From: an uncultured Eubacteriales bacterium
GTDB taxonomy: Bacteria; Bacillota; Clostridia; Oscillospirales; Acutalibacteraceae
Length of the DNA: 25,426 bases
NCBI GenBank assembly: GCA_902462035.1
Contig: CABQAC010000003.1
Location: forward strand, 1 to 25,426
Direction: 5' to 3'
Below are positions 13,182 to 20,679 of the stretch, piece by piece (the first letter of the stretch is position 1; each line of letters begins with the position of its first letter). The notes beneath the pieces were generated by a model. The model had not been told where the DNA came from. It did no database searches and worked only from the letters and a program-made list of their open reading frames with translations. The position numbers were made by a program, and so were the translations under genes.

Positions 13182-13613
13182 ATGTTCAACATCAAAGATT
13201 TTCCGCCCATTGAGCAAGCGACTAACGGTTCTCTGCCGCGCATGACGGGCAAGCAGCGCCGGGAGGCGGTGAGGCTCATTAAGGGACTATGCAGCTACAA
13301 TGATAACGGAAATTGCCTCTACTTGGATGGGGGCGAGGAAGTAACTTGCCCGCAGAGCATTTCCTATTCCGTCTGCTGCAAGTTCTTCCGTCATGTGCTG
13401 CTAAAGCACGAGGAAGGGAAAGGATTGGAAGCGGCTTTGTTTCAGAGGGACGCATTAAAACGGTGCGTTCGCTGCGGCCAAACCTTTTTCTCCACCTCCA
13501 ACAACGCCAAATACTGCGCGGCCTGCGGGCATGAGGCGCAGAAGACGCAGAAGGCCGAATACGCCCGCAAAAAGAGGGCGAAGCGTGGAAAAGTTGAGGC
13601 TGGAAAGGTTTGA
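13182..13613 (+). CDS. Cysteine-rich VLP-domain protein
   Basis: A 143-residue protein of the cysteine-rich VLP family, common beside relaxase genes of Firmicutes elements. The first part reads MTGKQRREAVRLIKGLCSYNDNGNC, then CPQSISYSVCCKFFRHVLL, giving a cysteine pattern likely to bind zinc. A second zinc ribbon at about 88-115 has CVRCGQTFFSTS and YCAACG. The tail is very basic (RKKRAKRGK), which suggests nucleic acid binding. The start is ATG at 13182 with an AGAGGTG site just before it. It stands 94 nt ahead of the relaxase gene and may help at oriT, but its biochemical role is unknown to me. Confidence 0.82.
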   Translation: MFNIKDFPPIEQATNGSLPRMTGKQRREAVRLIKGLCSYNDNGNCLYLDGGEEVTCPQSISYSVCCKFFRHVLLKHEEGKGLEAALFQRDALKRCVRCGQTFFSTSNNAKYCAACGHEAQKTQKAEYARKKRAKRGKVEAGKV

Positions 13614-13668
13614 TTTCACAAGGCTTTTCAACCTCGAAAACAAGAAGGTAATATAAACTCATTCAAAG

Positions 13669-13692
13669 CCCCGGAAACGGGGTTCTATTTTT
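13669..13692 (+). terminator. Weak hairpin before the relaxase gene
   Basis: CCCCG (13669-13673) pairs with CGGGG (13678-13682) around GAAA, a stable tetraloop, followed by TTCTATTTTT. It could attenuate read-through into the relaxase gene, which starts 15 nt later. Confidence 0.4.
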
Positions 13693-13707
13693 CTACAAGG
13701 ATGTACA

Positions 13708-14661
13708 ATGGCGCAAAAAGCACAACACGCGATTCTACGCTTCGCCAAGCATAAGGCGGGGCCAGCCGGGGCGCTGGAGGCCCACCACGAGCGCACCAAG
13801 GAGAAGTACGCCAGCAACCCGGATATTGATATGAGCAAGAGCAAATACAATTTTCACATTATCCAGCCAACACAAAAATACCGAAAAGAGATCGACAACC
13901 GCATTAAGGCGGCTGGCTGCAGGACACGCAAAGACAGCACTATGTTTGTGGATACCATCATCACTGCCAGCCCGGAGTTCTTCAAAAGCAAAGACAAGAA
14001 AGAGGTCCAGACCTACTTCACCGAAGCCGTGGCGTTCATGGAGCAGAAGATCGGGCGGGATAATATCTTCTCTGCGGTGGTACACATGGACGAGAAAACG
14101 CCACATCTACATCTCTGTTTTACGCCAATCACCGAGGACGGGCGGCTGTCCGCCAAAGAGATTTTGGGCAACCGGGCGCAGCTATCCAAATGGCAGGACG
14201 AGTTTCACGCTCACATGAAAAAACAGTTCCCCATCCTCAAGCGGAGCGAAAGCGCCCTTGTCACCAAGCGCAAGCACATTCCCACATGGCTGTTTAAGCA
14301 GTCAATTACGCTGACGCAGCAGCAGAAATCCATTGAAAAGGCGCTGTCTGAAATCACGGTGATGAACGCCGGGAAGAAGCGAGAGGAAATCCTTGCGATG
14401 GTCGTTCCTTATTTTTTCCGGCTGGAAAGCCATTTGGGGCAGATGAAAAAGTATCAAGCCACTATTGACTATCTGACGCAGGAGAACGCGGGGTTGAAAG
14501 AAAAGGTCAAGGACGATGGCAGCATCAAGAAGCAGCTTGAAATCGCAAAACTGAAACAGGAAAATGAGCAGCTTCGACGGTTTGTGGAAAGCATACCGCC
14601 GGAGCTACGTCGCGATTTACAGCAAAGGAGGCAAGACCACACGAAAAATCACCAGCGGTAA
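13708..14661 (+). CDS. mobV: MobV-family relaxase (Pre/Mob)
   Basis: DNA relaxase, 317 residues, that should nick the oriT and start transfer of the element; a helper conjugative element would supply the transfer channel. The N-terminal domain (about 1-200) aligns by eye with MobM of pMV158. The motif HHER at 26-29 matches the HNER motif whose first His is the nucleophile. HMDEKTPHLHLCFTP at 126-140 is the metal-binding HxDE...HxH motif. The C-terminal third (about 215-317) is a charged coiled coil, probably for dimerization and membrane contact, shorter than in plasmid MobM. The ATG at 13708 follows an AAGGA site. A matching MobV-type oriT is found at 5271-5306, over 8 kb away with the defence operon in between. 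Confidence 0.92.
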   Translation: MAQKAQHAILRFAKHKAGPAGALEAHHERTKEKYASNPDIDMSKSKYNFHIIQPTQKYRKEIDNRIKAAGCRTRKDSTMFVDTIITASPEFFKSKDKKEVQTYFTEAVAFMEQKIGRDNIFSAVVHMDEKTPHLHLCFTPITEDGRLSAKEILGNRAQLSKWQDEFHAHMKKQFPILKRSESALVTKRKHIPTWLFKQSITLTQQQKSIEKALSEITVMNAGKKREEILAMVVPYFFRLESHLGQMKKYQATIDYLTQENAGLKEKVKDDGSIKKQLEIAKLKQENEQLRRFVESIPPELRRDLQQRRQDHTKNHQR

Positions 14662-14710
14662 AGACCGCTTTGTACCTTGAAAACTTAATATGAAACATGG
14701 AGGTAGCTGT

Positions 14711-14902
14711 TTGGGCAGAAGGAAAAAACTCATCAATAACACCGACATTCCGCAGTACAAGATTGAAACCATCGCACGCTGCATTTTGCCCGATATTCTG
14801 TCCTTCTACGAAAGCGAGGAAGGGCAGCGGGAGTTTGCCGAATGGAAAGCGCAGCGCGAAGCGAATCAATCACGGGAAAATAGAAAGGGCAATAAGGATT
14901 AA
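14711..14902 (+). CDS. Small protein following the relaxase
   Basis: A 63-residue, highly charged protein. An N-terminal basic patch (GRRKK) is followed by a helical core (YKIETIARCILPDILSFYESEEGQREFAEWKAQRE) and a polar tail. Such small proteins often end the mobilization operon in Firmicutes elements, but I know no function. I prefer the TTG at 14711, because GGAGG stands 7 nt before it; the ATG at 14690 in the same frame would put the GGAGG inside the gene. It follows the relaxase by 49 nt and is closed by a strong terminator. Confidence 0.65.
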   Translation: MGRRKKLINNTDIPQYKIETIARCILPDILSFYESEEGQREFAEWKAQREANQSRENRKGNKD

Positions 14903-14912
14903 CTAACGCACA

Positions 14913-14952
14913 GGGGCGGCGGTATCACACAACGATACCGCCGCCCCTTTTT
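14913..14952 (+). terminator. Strong terminator closing the mobilization module
   Basis: Perfect 14-bp GC-rich stem (14913-14926 with 14934-14947, loop 7) followed by TTTTTC. It is the last clear feature of the element before the tRNA. The next 108 nt hold only the tail of a minus-strand frame that crosses the tRNA and is not a credible gene. Confidence 0.85.
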
Positions 14953-15060
14953 CTTTGTTTATTGGACTTTCTTCTTTCGTGGCCCTCTTGGTTTGGATTC
15001 CGGGCGTTTAACGATGCCGTTGCGGAAATGAGTATCTTCAAACTTATCGAAGAAAAGCAA

Positions 15061-15103
15061 TAATCCGAACCCATCTCCCACGGGGAAGATTGGGTTCGGA
15101 TTA
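15061..15103 (-). terminator. Long hairpin downstream of tRNA-Leu, overlapping the candidate right att site
   Basis: Thirteen-bp perfect arms, 15061-15073 and 15091-15103, with partly paired inner ATCT/AGAT. It lies 8 nt past the CCA end of tRNA-Leu, and on the minus strand is followed by T-rich sequence, so it should end the tRNA transcript. Its left arm contains AATCCGAACCCAT (15062-15074), identical to 2849-2861 at the left end of the element, making this the candidate right attachment core. Confidence 0.6.
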
Positions 15104-15111
15104 TATTGGTT

Positions 15112-15198
15112 TGGTGCCGGTGGCCGGACTCGAACCGGCACGGTGTCGCCACCGGTGGATTTTGAGTCCACTACGTCTGCCAATTCCATCACACCGGC
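15112..15198 (-). tRNA. tRNA-Leu (anticodon CAA)
   Basis: An 87-nt class II tRNA. The acceptor stem GCCGGTG pairs with CACCGGC, the discriminator is A, and CCA is encoded (15112-15114). The D arm contains TTGGCAGAC, the anticodon loop is CTCAAAA within GTGGA/TCCAC, giving anticodon CAA for UUG codons. The long variable arm and GGTTCGAGTCC T arm fit tRNA-Leu. It stands at the right border of the mobile element, a usual position for integration. Confidence 0.95.
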
Positions 15199-15256
15199 AG
15201 GTGTTTTGATCGCGCCTGAAATTGCTGCGAACAGCATCATTTAGGCCGCATGAGAA

Positions 15257-15285
15257 ATTATATCTTATTCCATCAAAAAATGCAA
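15257..15285 (-). promoter_or_regulatory. Promoter of tRNA-Leu
   Basis: On the minus strand: TTGCAT (15280-15285), 17-nt spacer, TATAAT (15257-15262). It implies a precursor leader of about 50 nt before the mature tRNA. Confidence 0.65.
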
Positions 15286-15315
15286 GGGGTTTATCGTAAA
15301 ACAGCAGGAAGACTA

Positions 15316-15344
15316 TTGGTGAAAGTACAATTGTGTGGTACAAT
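15316..15344 (+). promoter_or_regulatory. Promoter of the pyrB operon
   Basis: TTGGTG (15316-15321), 17-nt spacer, TACAAT (15339-15344), giving a leader of about 60 nt before pyrB. I saw no attenuator or PyrR site in the leader. Confidence 0.55.
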
Positions 15345-15413
15345 GAGGAACGAAAAAAACACGAAATCTGCCGAAATGCCCAGGCAAAGCGGCGGATGGA
15401 AAGGCGGGTACAG

Positions 15414-16484
15414 ATGGCATTACGGCATTTGATCGATTTGGACGAGCTCCCCCTGCCCCAGCTGGATGAAATTCTCCGGTTGGCGGACCAAATCAGCAAG
15501 AACCCGGGCGCGTACGCCGAGTGCTGCAGGGGCAAGGTTATGGCGACGTTGTTTTACGAGCCTTCTACCCGGACACAGATGTCTTTCCAGGCCGCCATGC
15601 TTCGTCTGGGCGGACAGGTCATCGGGTTTGACAACCCGCAAAATTCCTCAGTCTCCAAAGGGGAAAGTTTAAAGGATACGGTGCGGGTGGTCAGCGGATA
15701 TTCGGATGTGGTTGTCATCCGCAATCCTATGGAAGGCGCCGCCAAGGCGGCATCCCTGTTTTCGCTGACCCCGGTTATCAACGCGGGGGACGGCGGCCAC
15801 CTCCATCCCACCCAAACATTGACCGATCTGACCACCCTTTACAGTGAAATCGGCAAAGTAGACCATCTTTGTGTGGGACTGTGCGGGGACCTGAAAAACG
15901 GGCGTACGGTCCACTCCTTGATTAAAACCATGTGCCGCTTTCCAGGCAACCGCTTCTTACTGATCTCTACCCCTGAACTGACGGTCCCCCCCTATATTAA
16001 AGATGTCATGAAAGCCGCCGGCTGCCCCTTCCGGGAGGTTGCCGCGCTGGATGAAGCCATGCCCGAATTGGACGTGCTTTACATGACACGGATTCAGCGG
16101 GAACGCTTCGCTTCCCCCGAAGCATACGAGCAGCAAAAAGGAGTCTATGTGCTGGACGGTGCGAAAATGCGCAAGGGCAAGCCGCAATTGCGGGTACTCC
16201 ACCCCTTGCCCCGTGTGGACGAAATTACCGTGGATGTGGACGACGACCCCCGGGCCGCCTATTTCCGCCAGACGGAGTTTGGCATGTACGCCAGAATGGC
16301 GCTGATTTCCACCATGCTGCGGGATACCAGCCGCGGCGTGCTGCCCAGGCCGGAATCCACCCACCGGCATGTCTGCAAAAATCCCCGCTGTATTACCGGG
16401 GCCGAACCTTATCTGCCCCGGTTGTTCTCCGGCAAGGGGGACATGCTGGTCTGCGAATATTGTGAGGAGCGGCTCCTTGTGTAA
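15414..16484 (+). CDS. pyrB: Aspartate carbamoyltransferase with a PyrI-type zinc tail
   Basis: Catalytic enzyme that joins carbamoyl phosphate and aspartate in pyrimidine synthesis; 356 residues. The carbamoyl phosphate site is FYEPSTRTQMSF (48-58). HPTQTLTDL (131-139), GDLKNGRT (158-165) and HPLPRVDEI (263-271) are further active-site blocks. The catalytic chain normally ends near residue 310. Here 45 residues follow with Cys321, Cys326, Cys347 and Cys350 (C-x4-C-x20-C-x2-C) and CITGAEP, which is the zinc domain of the regulatory subunit PyrI without its nucleotide-binding domain. No separate pyrI is present. The ATG at 15414 is chosen because the protein then begins at the family-typical RHLIDLDEL; the ribosome binding site is weak. 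The next gene starts before this one ends. Confidence 0.95.
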   Translation: MALRHLIDLDELPLPQLDEILRLADQISKNPGAYAECCRGKVMATLFYEPSTRTQMSFQAAMLRLGGQVIGFDNPQNSSVSKGESLKDTVRVVSGYSDVVVIRNPMEGAAKAASLFSLTPVINAGDGGHLHPTQTLTDLTTLYSEIGKVDHLCVGLCGDLKNGRTVHSLIKTMCRFPGNRFLLISTPELTVPPYIKDVMKAAGCPFREVAALDEAMPELDVLYMTRIQRERFASPEAYEQQKGVYVLDGAKMRKGKPQLRVLHPLPRVDEITVDVDDDPRAAYFRQTEFGMYARMALISTMLRDTSRGVLPRPESTHRHVCKNPRCITGAEPYLPRLFSGKGDMLVCEYCEERLLV

Positions 16485-17040
16485 CAAGCGGCTGGCGGTC
16501 CTGTTCGGGTCGCCCAGCCGTCACGGAAATACCGGCCGCCTGCTGGACAGTTTTCTTGCCGGGCTGCCAGCGGGTATCGAGGCGGAAATAGCCAGTGCCT
16601 ACGAATGGAATATGGCGCCCTGCCGCGGCTGCGGTTTTTGCCGGGAGCACCAGGGATGCGCGCTTCCGGATTTTCCACGGTTCGACGCTTTGTTGCGCGG
16701 CGCGGATTATCTGGCGGTAGCCACCCCGGTATACAACCTTTCCTTTCCCGCTCCGCTGAAAGCGATGCTCGACAGAACCCAATGCTATTACAACGCAAGG
16801 TTCTGCCGTGGCATCCGCCCCCCATTGCCCAAACGCAAACCAGCGGTGTTGCTGGTGACCGCGGACGGCCAGGGGCAGGAAGGCGTTGCAATCATGGAGC
16901 GGCAGCTGAACATGATTTTTACGATTCTAAACGCCGAACTGGTCTGGACGGTTCGCGCCTTGGGGACTGGGCAGCACCCGGTGGGCGCGGCGGAACAAGA
17001 GCTTGCGGCCCAAGCGGCGCGTAAACTGCTCTTGCCTTGA
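16477..17040 (+). CDS. Flavodoxin-fold NAD(P)H-dependent oxidoreductase
   Basis: FMN-binding reductase of the NADPH-dependent FMN reductase family, 187 residues, cytosolic. The FMN phosphate loop is GSPSRHGNTGRLLDSF near the N-terminus. The PCRGCGFCREHQGC stretch is the cysteine motif of the iron-sulfur flavoprotein-like subgroup, though its spacing does not prove a cluster. TPVYNLSFPAPLKAMLDR is the second conserved flavin-site block. The start is the TTG at 16477, preceded by GAGGAG at 7 nt and overlapping the last 8 nt of pyrB, so it is coupled to pyrB. The longer frame inside pyrB has no site. The substrate is unknown. Confidence 0.88.
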   Translation: MCNKRLAVLFGSPSRHGNTGRLLDSFLAGLPAGIEAEIASAYEWNMAPCRGCGFCREHQGCALPDFPRFDALLRGADYLAVATPVYNLSFPAPLKAMLDRTQCYYNARFCRGIRPPLPKRKPAVLLVTADGQGQEGVAIMERQLNMIFTILNAELVWTVRALGTGQHPVGAAEQELAAQAARKLLLP

Positions 17041-17092
17041 ATCCTGTTTTATGTTAAAATTTTGGGTAGTGAATAATTTGGAGGGAATACCG

Positions 17093-17839
17093 ATGTCGGG
17101 ACATTCGAAATGGAATAACATCAAACGGAAAAAAGAAAAAACAGACGGCCAGCGCGCTAAAATCTTTACAAAAATTGGCCGTGAGCTGGCGGTTGCCGTT
17201 CGGGAGGGAGGCGGTCCCGACCCGAGTTCTAATTCCAAGCTGAAAGACTGCATTGCCAAGGCCAAGGCCAACAACGTGCCCAACGACAATATCGAGCGCA
17301 TCATTAAAAAAGCCGCCGGAGACGGCGACGCGGACAAATACGAGTCCATCACCTACGAAGGGTATGGTCCCAGCGGCATTGCGGTTATTGTAGAGACCTT
17401 GACCGACAACCGCAACCGAACCGCGGGCGAAATGCGCCATTACTTTGATAAATTTGGCGGAAACCTGGGCACCAGCGGCTGTGTTTCCTTTCTGTTTTCG
17501 CAAAAGGGCCTGATCGTAATCGAAAAAGAAGGCCTGGACGAAGACCATGTGATGGAAGACGCGTTGGAAGCGGGCGCCGCAGATTTTCAGGCGGACGAGG
17601 ACGTGTTCGAGATTTATACCGAACCGGACGACCTGGGCGGCGTGCGTGACGACCTGGAAGCCAAGGGCTACGAATTCGTTTCCGCCGAAGTGGAACAAAT
17701 TCCAAGCACCACCGTTACGCTGGCCAGCGAGGAGGACATTACCAAGATGAACCGCCTGCTGGAAATGCTGGAAGACAACGATGATGTCCAGAACGTATGG
17801 CACAACTGGGATGCTCCGGAAACGGACGACGAAGACTAA
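17093..17839 (+). CDS. yebC: YebC/PmpR-family protein
   Basis: Conserved protein, 248 residues, full length. It begins SGHSKWNNIKRKKEKTDGQRAKIFTKIGREL, the family signature, followed by the middle block YEGYGPSGIAVIVETLTDNRNRTAGEMRH and the C-terminal AEVEQIPSTTV. Members are described as DNA-binding regulators and, for some, as translation factors that relieve ribosome stalling at proline-rich stretches; which role applies here cannot be read. The ATG at 17093 has GGAGGG 7 nt upstream. It follows the oxidoreductase by 52 nt in the same direction. Confidence 0.96.
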   Translation: MSGHSKWNNIKRKKEKTDGQRAKIFTKIGRELAVAVREGGGPDPSSNSKLKDCIAKAKANNVPNDNIERIIKKAAGDGDADKYESITYEGYGPSGIAVIVETLTDNRNRTAGEMRHYFDKFGGNLGTSGCVSFLFSQKGLIVIEKEGLDEDHVMEDALEAGAADFQADEDVFEIYTEPDDLGGVRDDLEAKGYEFVSAEVEQIPSTTVTLASEEDITKMNRLLEMLEDNDDVQNVWHNWDAPETDDED

Positions 17840-17851
17840 AACAAACAAAAT

Positions 17852-17886
17852 GGCCGTGGGACGCAATATCCTTCGGCTGTTTTTTT
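17852..17886 (+). terminator. Terminator after yebC
   Basis: A short stem GGCCG (17852-17856) with CGGCT (17874-17878, one G-T pair) around a 17-nt loop is followed by a run of seven T (17880-17886). The stem is weak but the T-run and place are right. Confidence 0.5.
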
Positions 17887-17944
17887 ACCTTTAACCGATT
17901 GTTACAACTTTATCTAAGAACAAGATATAGAAGCAGGTGATGGT

Positions 17945-18682
17945 TTGATTACCGAACAATTTGAAAAGGAAATTGTGATAAATCAGTACGAATGCGACCT
18001 GAATAACCGGATGAAGGCGAGTGCGATCATGCGCCAGGTCCAGCAGATCAGCACAGACCACTGCAGCGCGGTGGGCATTACAAACGAGGTATACCAGCAA
18101 AGCCATACCGCCTTTTTGCTGGCCAAGTTATCGCTGGAAGTTCGGGAAGAAATTCGCGTGGGGGACCGGCTGATACTCACCACCGTCCCCTCTTACCCGG
18201 TTCGGGCGGCCTACCACCGTTTTACCACCTTGCGTTTTGCCGGTACGGGGCAGGAAGCCGCTTCCATGGATTCCCGCTGGATTCTAGTCGATACCAGGAC
18301 CAAACGGATTCTGCGCAAACCGCCGGAGGGTTTTCCCTTCCCCTTTCTCGGCCCGGTGGAGCGGGAACACGATTTATTCATTCCCAAGCCGGAAAGGTTG
18401 TTCCCCGTGGGCGAAGAGGTTATTCGCTATGCCCGAATCGACCAGAACAAACACTTAAACAACACCGAATACGCCGACCTGCTGTGCGATGTGCTTCCCC
18501 CTGCGGCGTGGGACAGCGGTTTTGTCCGCAAGCTGACCATCGATTACCGCCACGAGGTCAAGCGGGGCGAAAGCTTGTCGCTCCGCGCCGGCCAGCCGAT
18601 GGAGTCCGTACCCCAGTGGCCCTGTTACTTTTGCGGCTATGTGGCGAATACTTGCTGTTTTGAGGCACTGCTTTCTTTTTAA
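17945..18682 (+). CDS. Acyl-ACP thioesterase (FatA-like)
   Basis: Releases free fatty acids from acyl carrier protein; 245 residues, two hotdog folds as in the plant FatA/FatB and bacterial TesA-like family. The N-terminal hotdog spans about 1-130, with NQYECDLNNRMKASAIMRQVQQISTDHC and SRWILVDTRTKRILR. The C-terminal hotdog holds the active-site region DQNKHLNNTEYADLL (Asn, His, Asn) near 163-177. The start is TTG at 17945 with AGGTGATG before it. Monocistronic, between the yebC terminator and an 18-bp-stem terminator. Clostridia often use such enzymes to tune membrane lipid chain length; the true substrate is not known here. Confidence 0.92.
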   Translation: MITEQFEKEIVINQYECDLNNRMKASAIMRQVQQISTDHCSAVGITNEVYQQSHTAFLLAKLSLEVREEIRVGDRLILTTVPSYPVRAAYHRFTTLRFAGTGQEAASMDSRWILVDTRTKRILRKPPEGFPFPFLGPVEREHDLFIPKPERLFPVGEEVIRYARIDQNKHLNNTEYADLLCDVLPPAAWDSGFVRKLTIDYRHEVKRGESLSLRAGQPMESVPQWPCYFCGYVANTCCFEALLSF

Positions 18683-18696
18683 CAAACGGTCCGCTT

Positions 18697-18748
18697 AAAA
18701 AAGCCGCCTGCGCACGGTTCTTTTAAACCATGCGCAGGCGGCTTTTTT
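18697..18748. terminator. Bidirectional terminator between convergent operons
   Basis: Perfect 18-bp inverted repeat (18697-18714 with 18731-18748) beginning with six A and ending with six T, plus an inner GGTT/AACC pair in the loop. It serves both the thioesterase gene from the left and the glycan operon from the right. The stop codon of the last glycan gene lies in its T-run. Confidence 0.93.
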
Positions 18749-19709
18749 ATTGCTGTTCTTCTTCCGGTTTATCTTCGTCAAAGTTCAGCCGTTTTTCCTC
18801 AACGACCAAAGGGCGTTTCATCACGCGGGAATTAATGCTCATGATGTACTCCCCAACCAGGCCGATGAAAAACAGCTGGATGGAGCCAAACAGGAAAACA
18901 CCGATCAGCACCGGCGCCATTCCAGCCGGAAAATTATCCCAATTGCACAATTTTAAAATCGTATAAACAATCGCTACGATAATAGACAAGACGGACAAGA
19001 CAAACCCCGAAATAGTGGCAATGCGTAGCCCCACCTTGGTATAGGAGGTAAAGCTGAGCATGGCGGCGTCGTACAGGCGATACCAGTTGTTGCTGGTCTT
19101 CCCAGCCCGGCGCTTCGGCTGCTCATAAGGAATTTCTTTACGCTGCGGCCCCAGTTCCGCCACGATGCCGCGCAGGAACGGCGTGGGATCGTCCAGCTGC
19201 CTGAGCACCTGGATAAAGCTCTTGTCGTACAGGCCGAAACCTGTAAAATGTTCAATCTGTTCCACGTCGGACATTTTACGGATTGTTTTGTAATAGCAGG
19301 AGCGCAAGAAGTACATCAGCTTATTTTCCTTGCTGGTGGTCTTGATGCCGCAAACAATTTTGTACCCTGCTTCCCACTCCCGCACAAACTGCGGGATCAA
19401 CTCCACCGGATCCTGAAAATCCGCCGCCAGGCAAACGGTGCAATCTCCTGTAGTTTGGCACATGCCGTAAAACGGAGAATTAAACTGGCCGAAATTCTTG
19501 GTATTAAAAATTGCCTTGATCTTTTTATTCTGGCTGCAAAGCATGGTTAAATAGTCTCGGGTCTTATCCCGGGAGCAATTGTCGATGAACAGCAGTTCGT
19601 AGTCATACTCCGGCAAATCCCGTTCCATCATTTCCACGACCGCTTTGCTCAGCGGTACTACGTTTTCTTCCTCGTTATAGCAGGGGACCATAATACTGAT
19701 CTTCTTCAT
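18747..19709 (-). CDS. GtrB-like membrane glycosyltransferase (GT2)
   Basis: Polyprenyl-phosphate sugar transferase of the GtrB/DPM1 type, 320 residues. The GT-A domain begins ISIMVPCYNEEENV and has the AADFQDPVELIP block with the metal-binding acidic residues (near 95-105). Two membrane helices follow at about 225-255 and 262-290, and the tail is acidic. It would load a sugar from a nucleotide donor onto undecaprenyl phosphate on the inner face of the membrane. The ATG at 19709 overlaps the stop of the epimerase gene as ATGA. Last gene of the operon. The GtrA-like protein encoded upstream is the expected flippase partner. Confidence 0.9.
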   Translation of the reverse strand: MKKISIMVPCYNEEENVVPLSKAVVEMMERDLPEYDYELLFIDNCSRDKTRDYLTMLCSQNKKIKAIFNTKNFGQFNSPFYGMCQTTGDCTVCLAADFQDPVELIPQFVREWEAGYKIVCGIKTTSKENKLMYFLRSCYYKTIRKMSDVEQIEHFTGFGLYDKSFIQVLRQLDDPTPFLRGIVAELGPQRKEIPYEQPKRRAGKTSNNWYRLYDAAMLSFTSYTKVGLRIATISGFVLSVLSIIVAIVYTILKLCNWDNFPAGMAPVLIGVFLFGSIQLFFIGLVGEYIMSINSRVMKRPLVVEEKRLNFDEDKPEEEQQ

Positions 19710-20656
19710 ATTGGATTCTTTCCTTTCGATGCCGGTTCCAGGCACGCCTGCGATTGGATCCAGCGCACTGTCTGCGCAATTCCGCGTTCAAAGGGCACTG
19801 CGGGCACAAAACCGGTATCTGCCGTCAAATCGGTGATATCGGCACACAGGAACATCACTTGATTTTCGCCATACGGCACCTCGCCAAAGCCCAAGGGCAA
19901 AGACGGATCCACCGCGTCCCGGATGGCCGTGATATAGTCCTTGAGCGGCTTCGGCTGGCCGCCGCCCACGCAATAGACTCCGTCGCATCCCCGCTCCCCC
20001 ATACGGTAGAAGGCCTCGGCCGCGTCGTCGCAATACAGGTAATCCCACATCTGCTCGCCCTTGGTCAGCGCGGGCTTTTCCCCGCGCAGCAGCTTTTGCA
20101 CCGTGGAGGAAACCATCGTAAAGGGGTTGTCTCCCGGCCCATAAACGCTTAAAATCCGGCCCCACACATGGCTGATCCCCAGCTGCGCGGCATAAAGGGC
20201 GCTCAGCTTGCCCGCCGTGTACTTGGCTATGCCGTAGCCCGTTTCCGGAGAAACCGCCATTCGCGGCCGCAGCTTTCCCTCTGCCCTGCCGTATTCGGCC
20301 TGGGAACCCGCGCCGACGAAGATCCGGCACCCCAGCAAATGGGCCGCCCGGACTGCGTCCAAAGTCCAGCGGACATTGTTGTTTTGCAAATACGCGTCAT
20401 CGCGGCTTTCGCCAAAAGTGCCGTCCCATGCAAAGTGGTAAAACGCGTCAAACCCGCCGTCCACCCGGCCGGGCAGGCTGTCCAGCCCGCTAAGCGGGCA
20501 GGGCAGCACGGTAACCAGCGGGCTGGCGGGAATTTGCCCTTGCTTTTTTGATCCGGGCCGGACGATTGCCAGCACCTCTGTCTTTTCCCGGATCAACCGG
20601 CGAATCAGGGCCGCTCCGATCATCCCGGACGCTCCGGTGACCACCGCTCGTTTCAT
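19706..20656 (-). CDS. NAD-dependent epimerase/reductase of nucleotide sugars
   Basis: Extended short-chain dehydrogenase, 316 residues. The NAD(P) loop GASGMIG is at 8-14. The catalytic part has GAGSQAEYG and the Y-x3-K motif in YGIAKYTAGK (near 143-152), then the GRILSVYGPGDNPFTMV nucleotide-sugar block and WDYLYCDDAAEAF. It lies 23 nt after the thiamine-diphosphate enzyme gene, which suggests sequential steps. In the yersiniose pathway a reductase of this fold (YerF) reduces the aceto group made by YerE. It could equally be a CDP-abequose or paratose synthase-type 4-reductase. Fold and cofactor are clear; the substrate is inference. Confidence 0.88.
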   Translation of the reverse strand: MKRAVVTGASGMIGAALIRRLIREKTEVLAIVRPGSKKQGQIPASPLVTVLPCPLSGLDSLPGRVDGGFDAFYHFAWDGTFGESRDDAYLQNNNVRWTLDAVRAAHLLGCRIFVGAGSQAEYGRAEGKLRPRMAVSPETGYGIAKYTAGKLSALYAAQLGISHVWGRILSVYGPGDNPFTMVSSTVQKLLRGEKPALTKGEQMWDYLYCDDAAEAFYRMGERGCDGVYCVGGGQPKPLKDYITAIRDAVDPSLPLGFGEVPYGENQVMFLCADITDLTADTGFVPAVPFERGIAQTVRWIQSQACLEPASKGKNPI

Positions 20657-20679
20657 CCCGTTTCACCGCCCCTTTCCGC

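Noticed and set aside
12245..13662. Minus-strand frames opposite the sigma-like and cysteine-rich genes
   Set aside because: They are antisense shadows in GC-rich coding sequence with no recognisable motifs or ribosome binding sites.
14925..15240. Two minus-strand frames running through tRNA-Leu
   Set aside because: They cover the tRNA and its hairpin and have no start signals. The part left of 15061 may only matter as a recombinase tail in a circular form.
16477..17040. Possible fusion of the oxidoreductase to pyrB through a longer upstream frame
   Set aside because: The upstream part is an out-of-frame reading of pyrB; a TTG with GAGGAG at the pyrB end is a better start.
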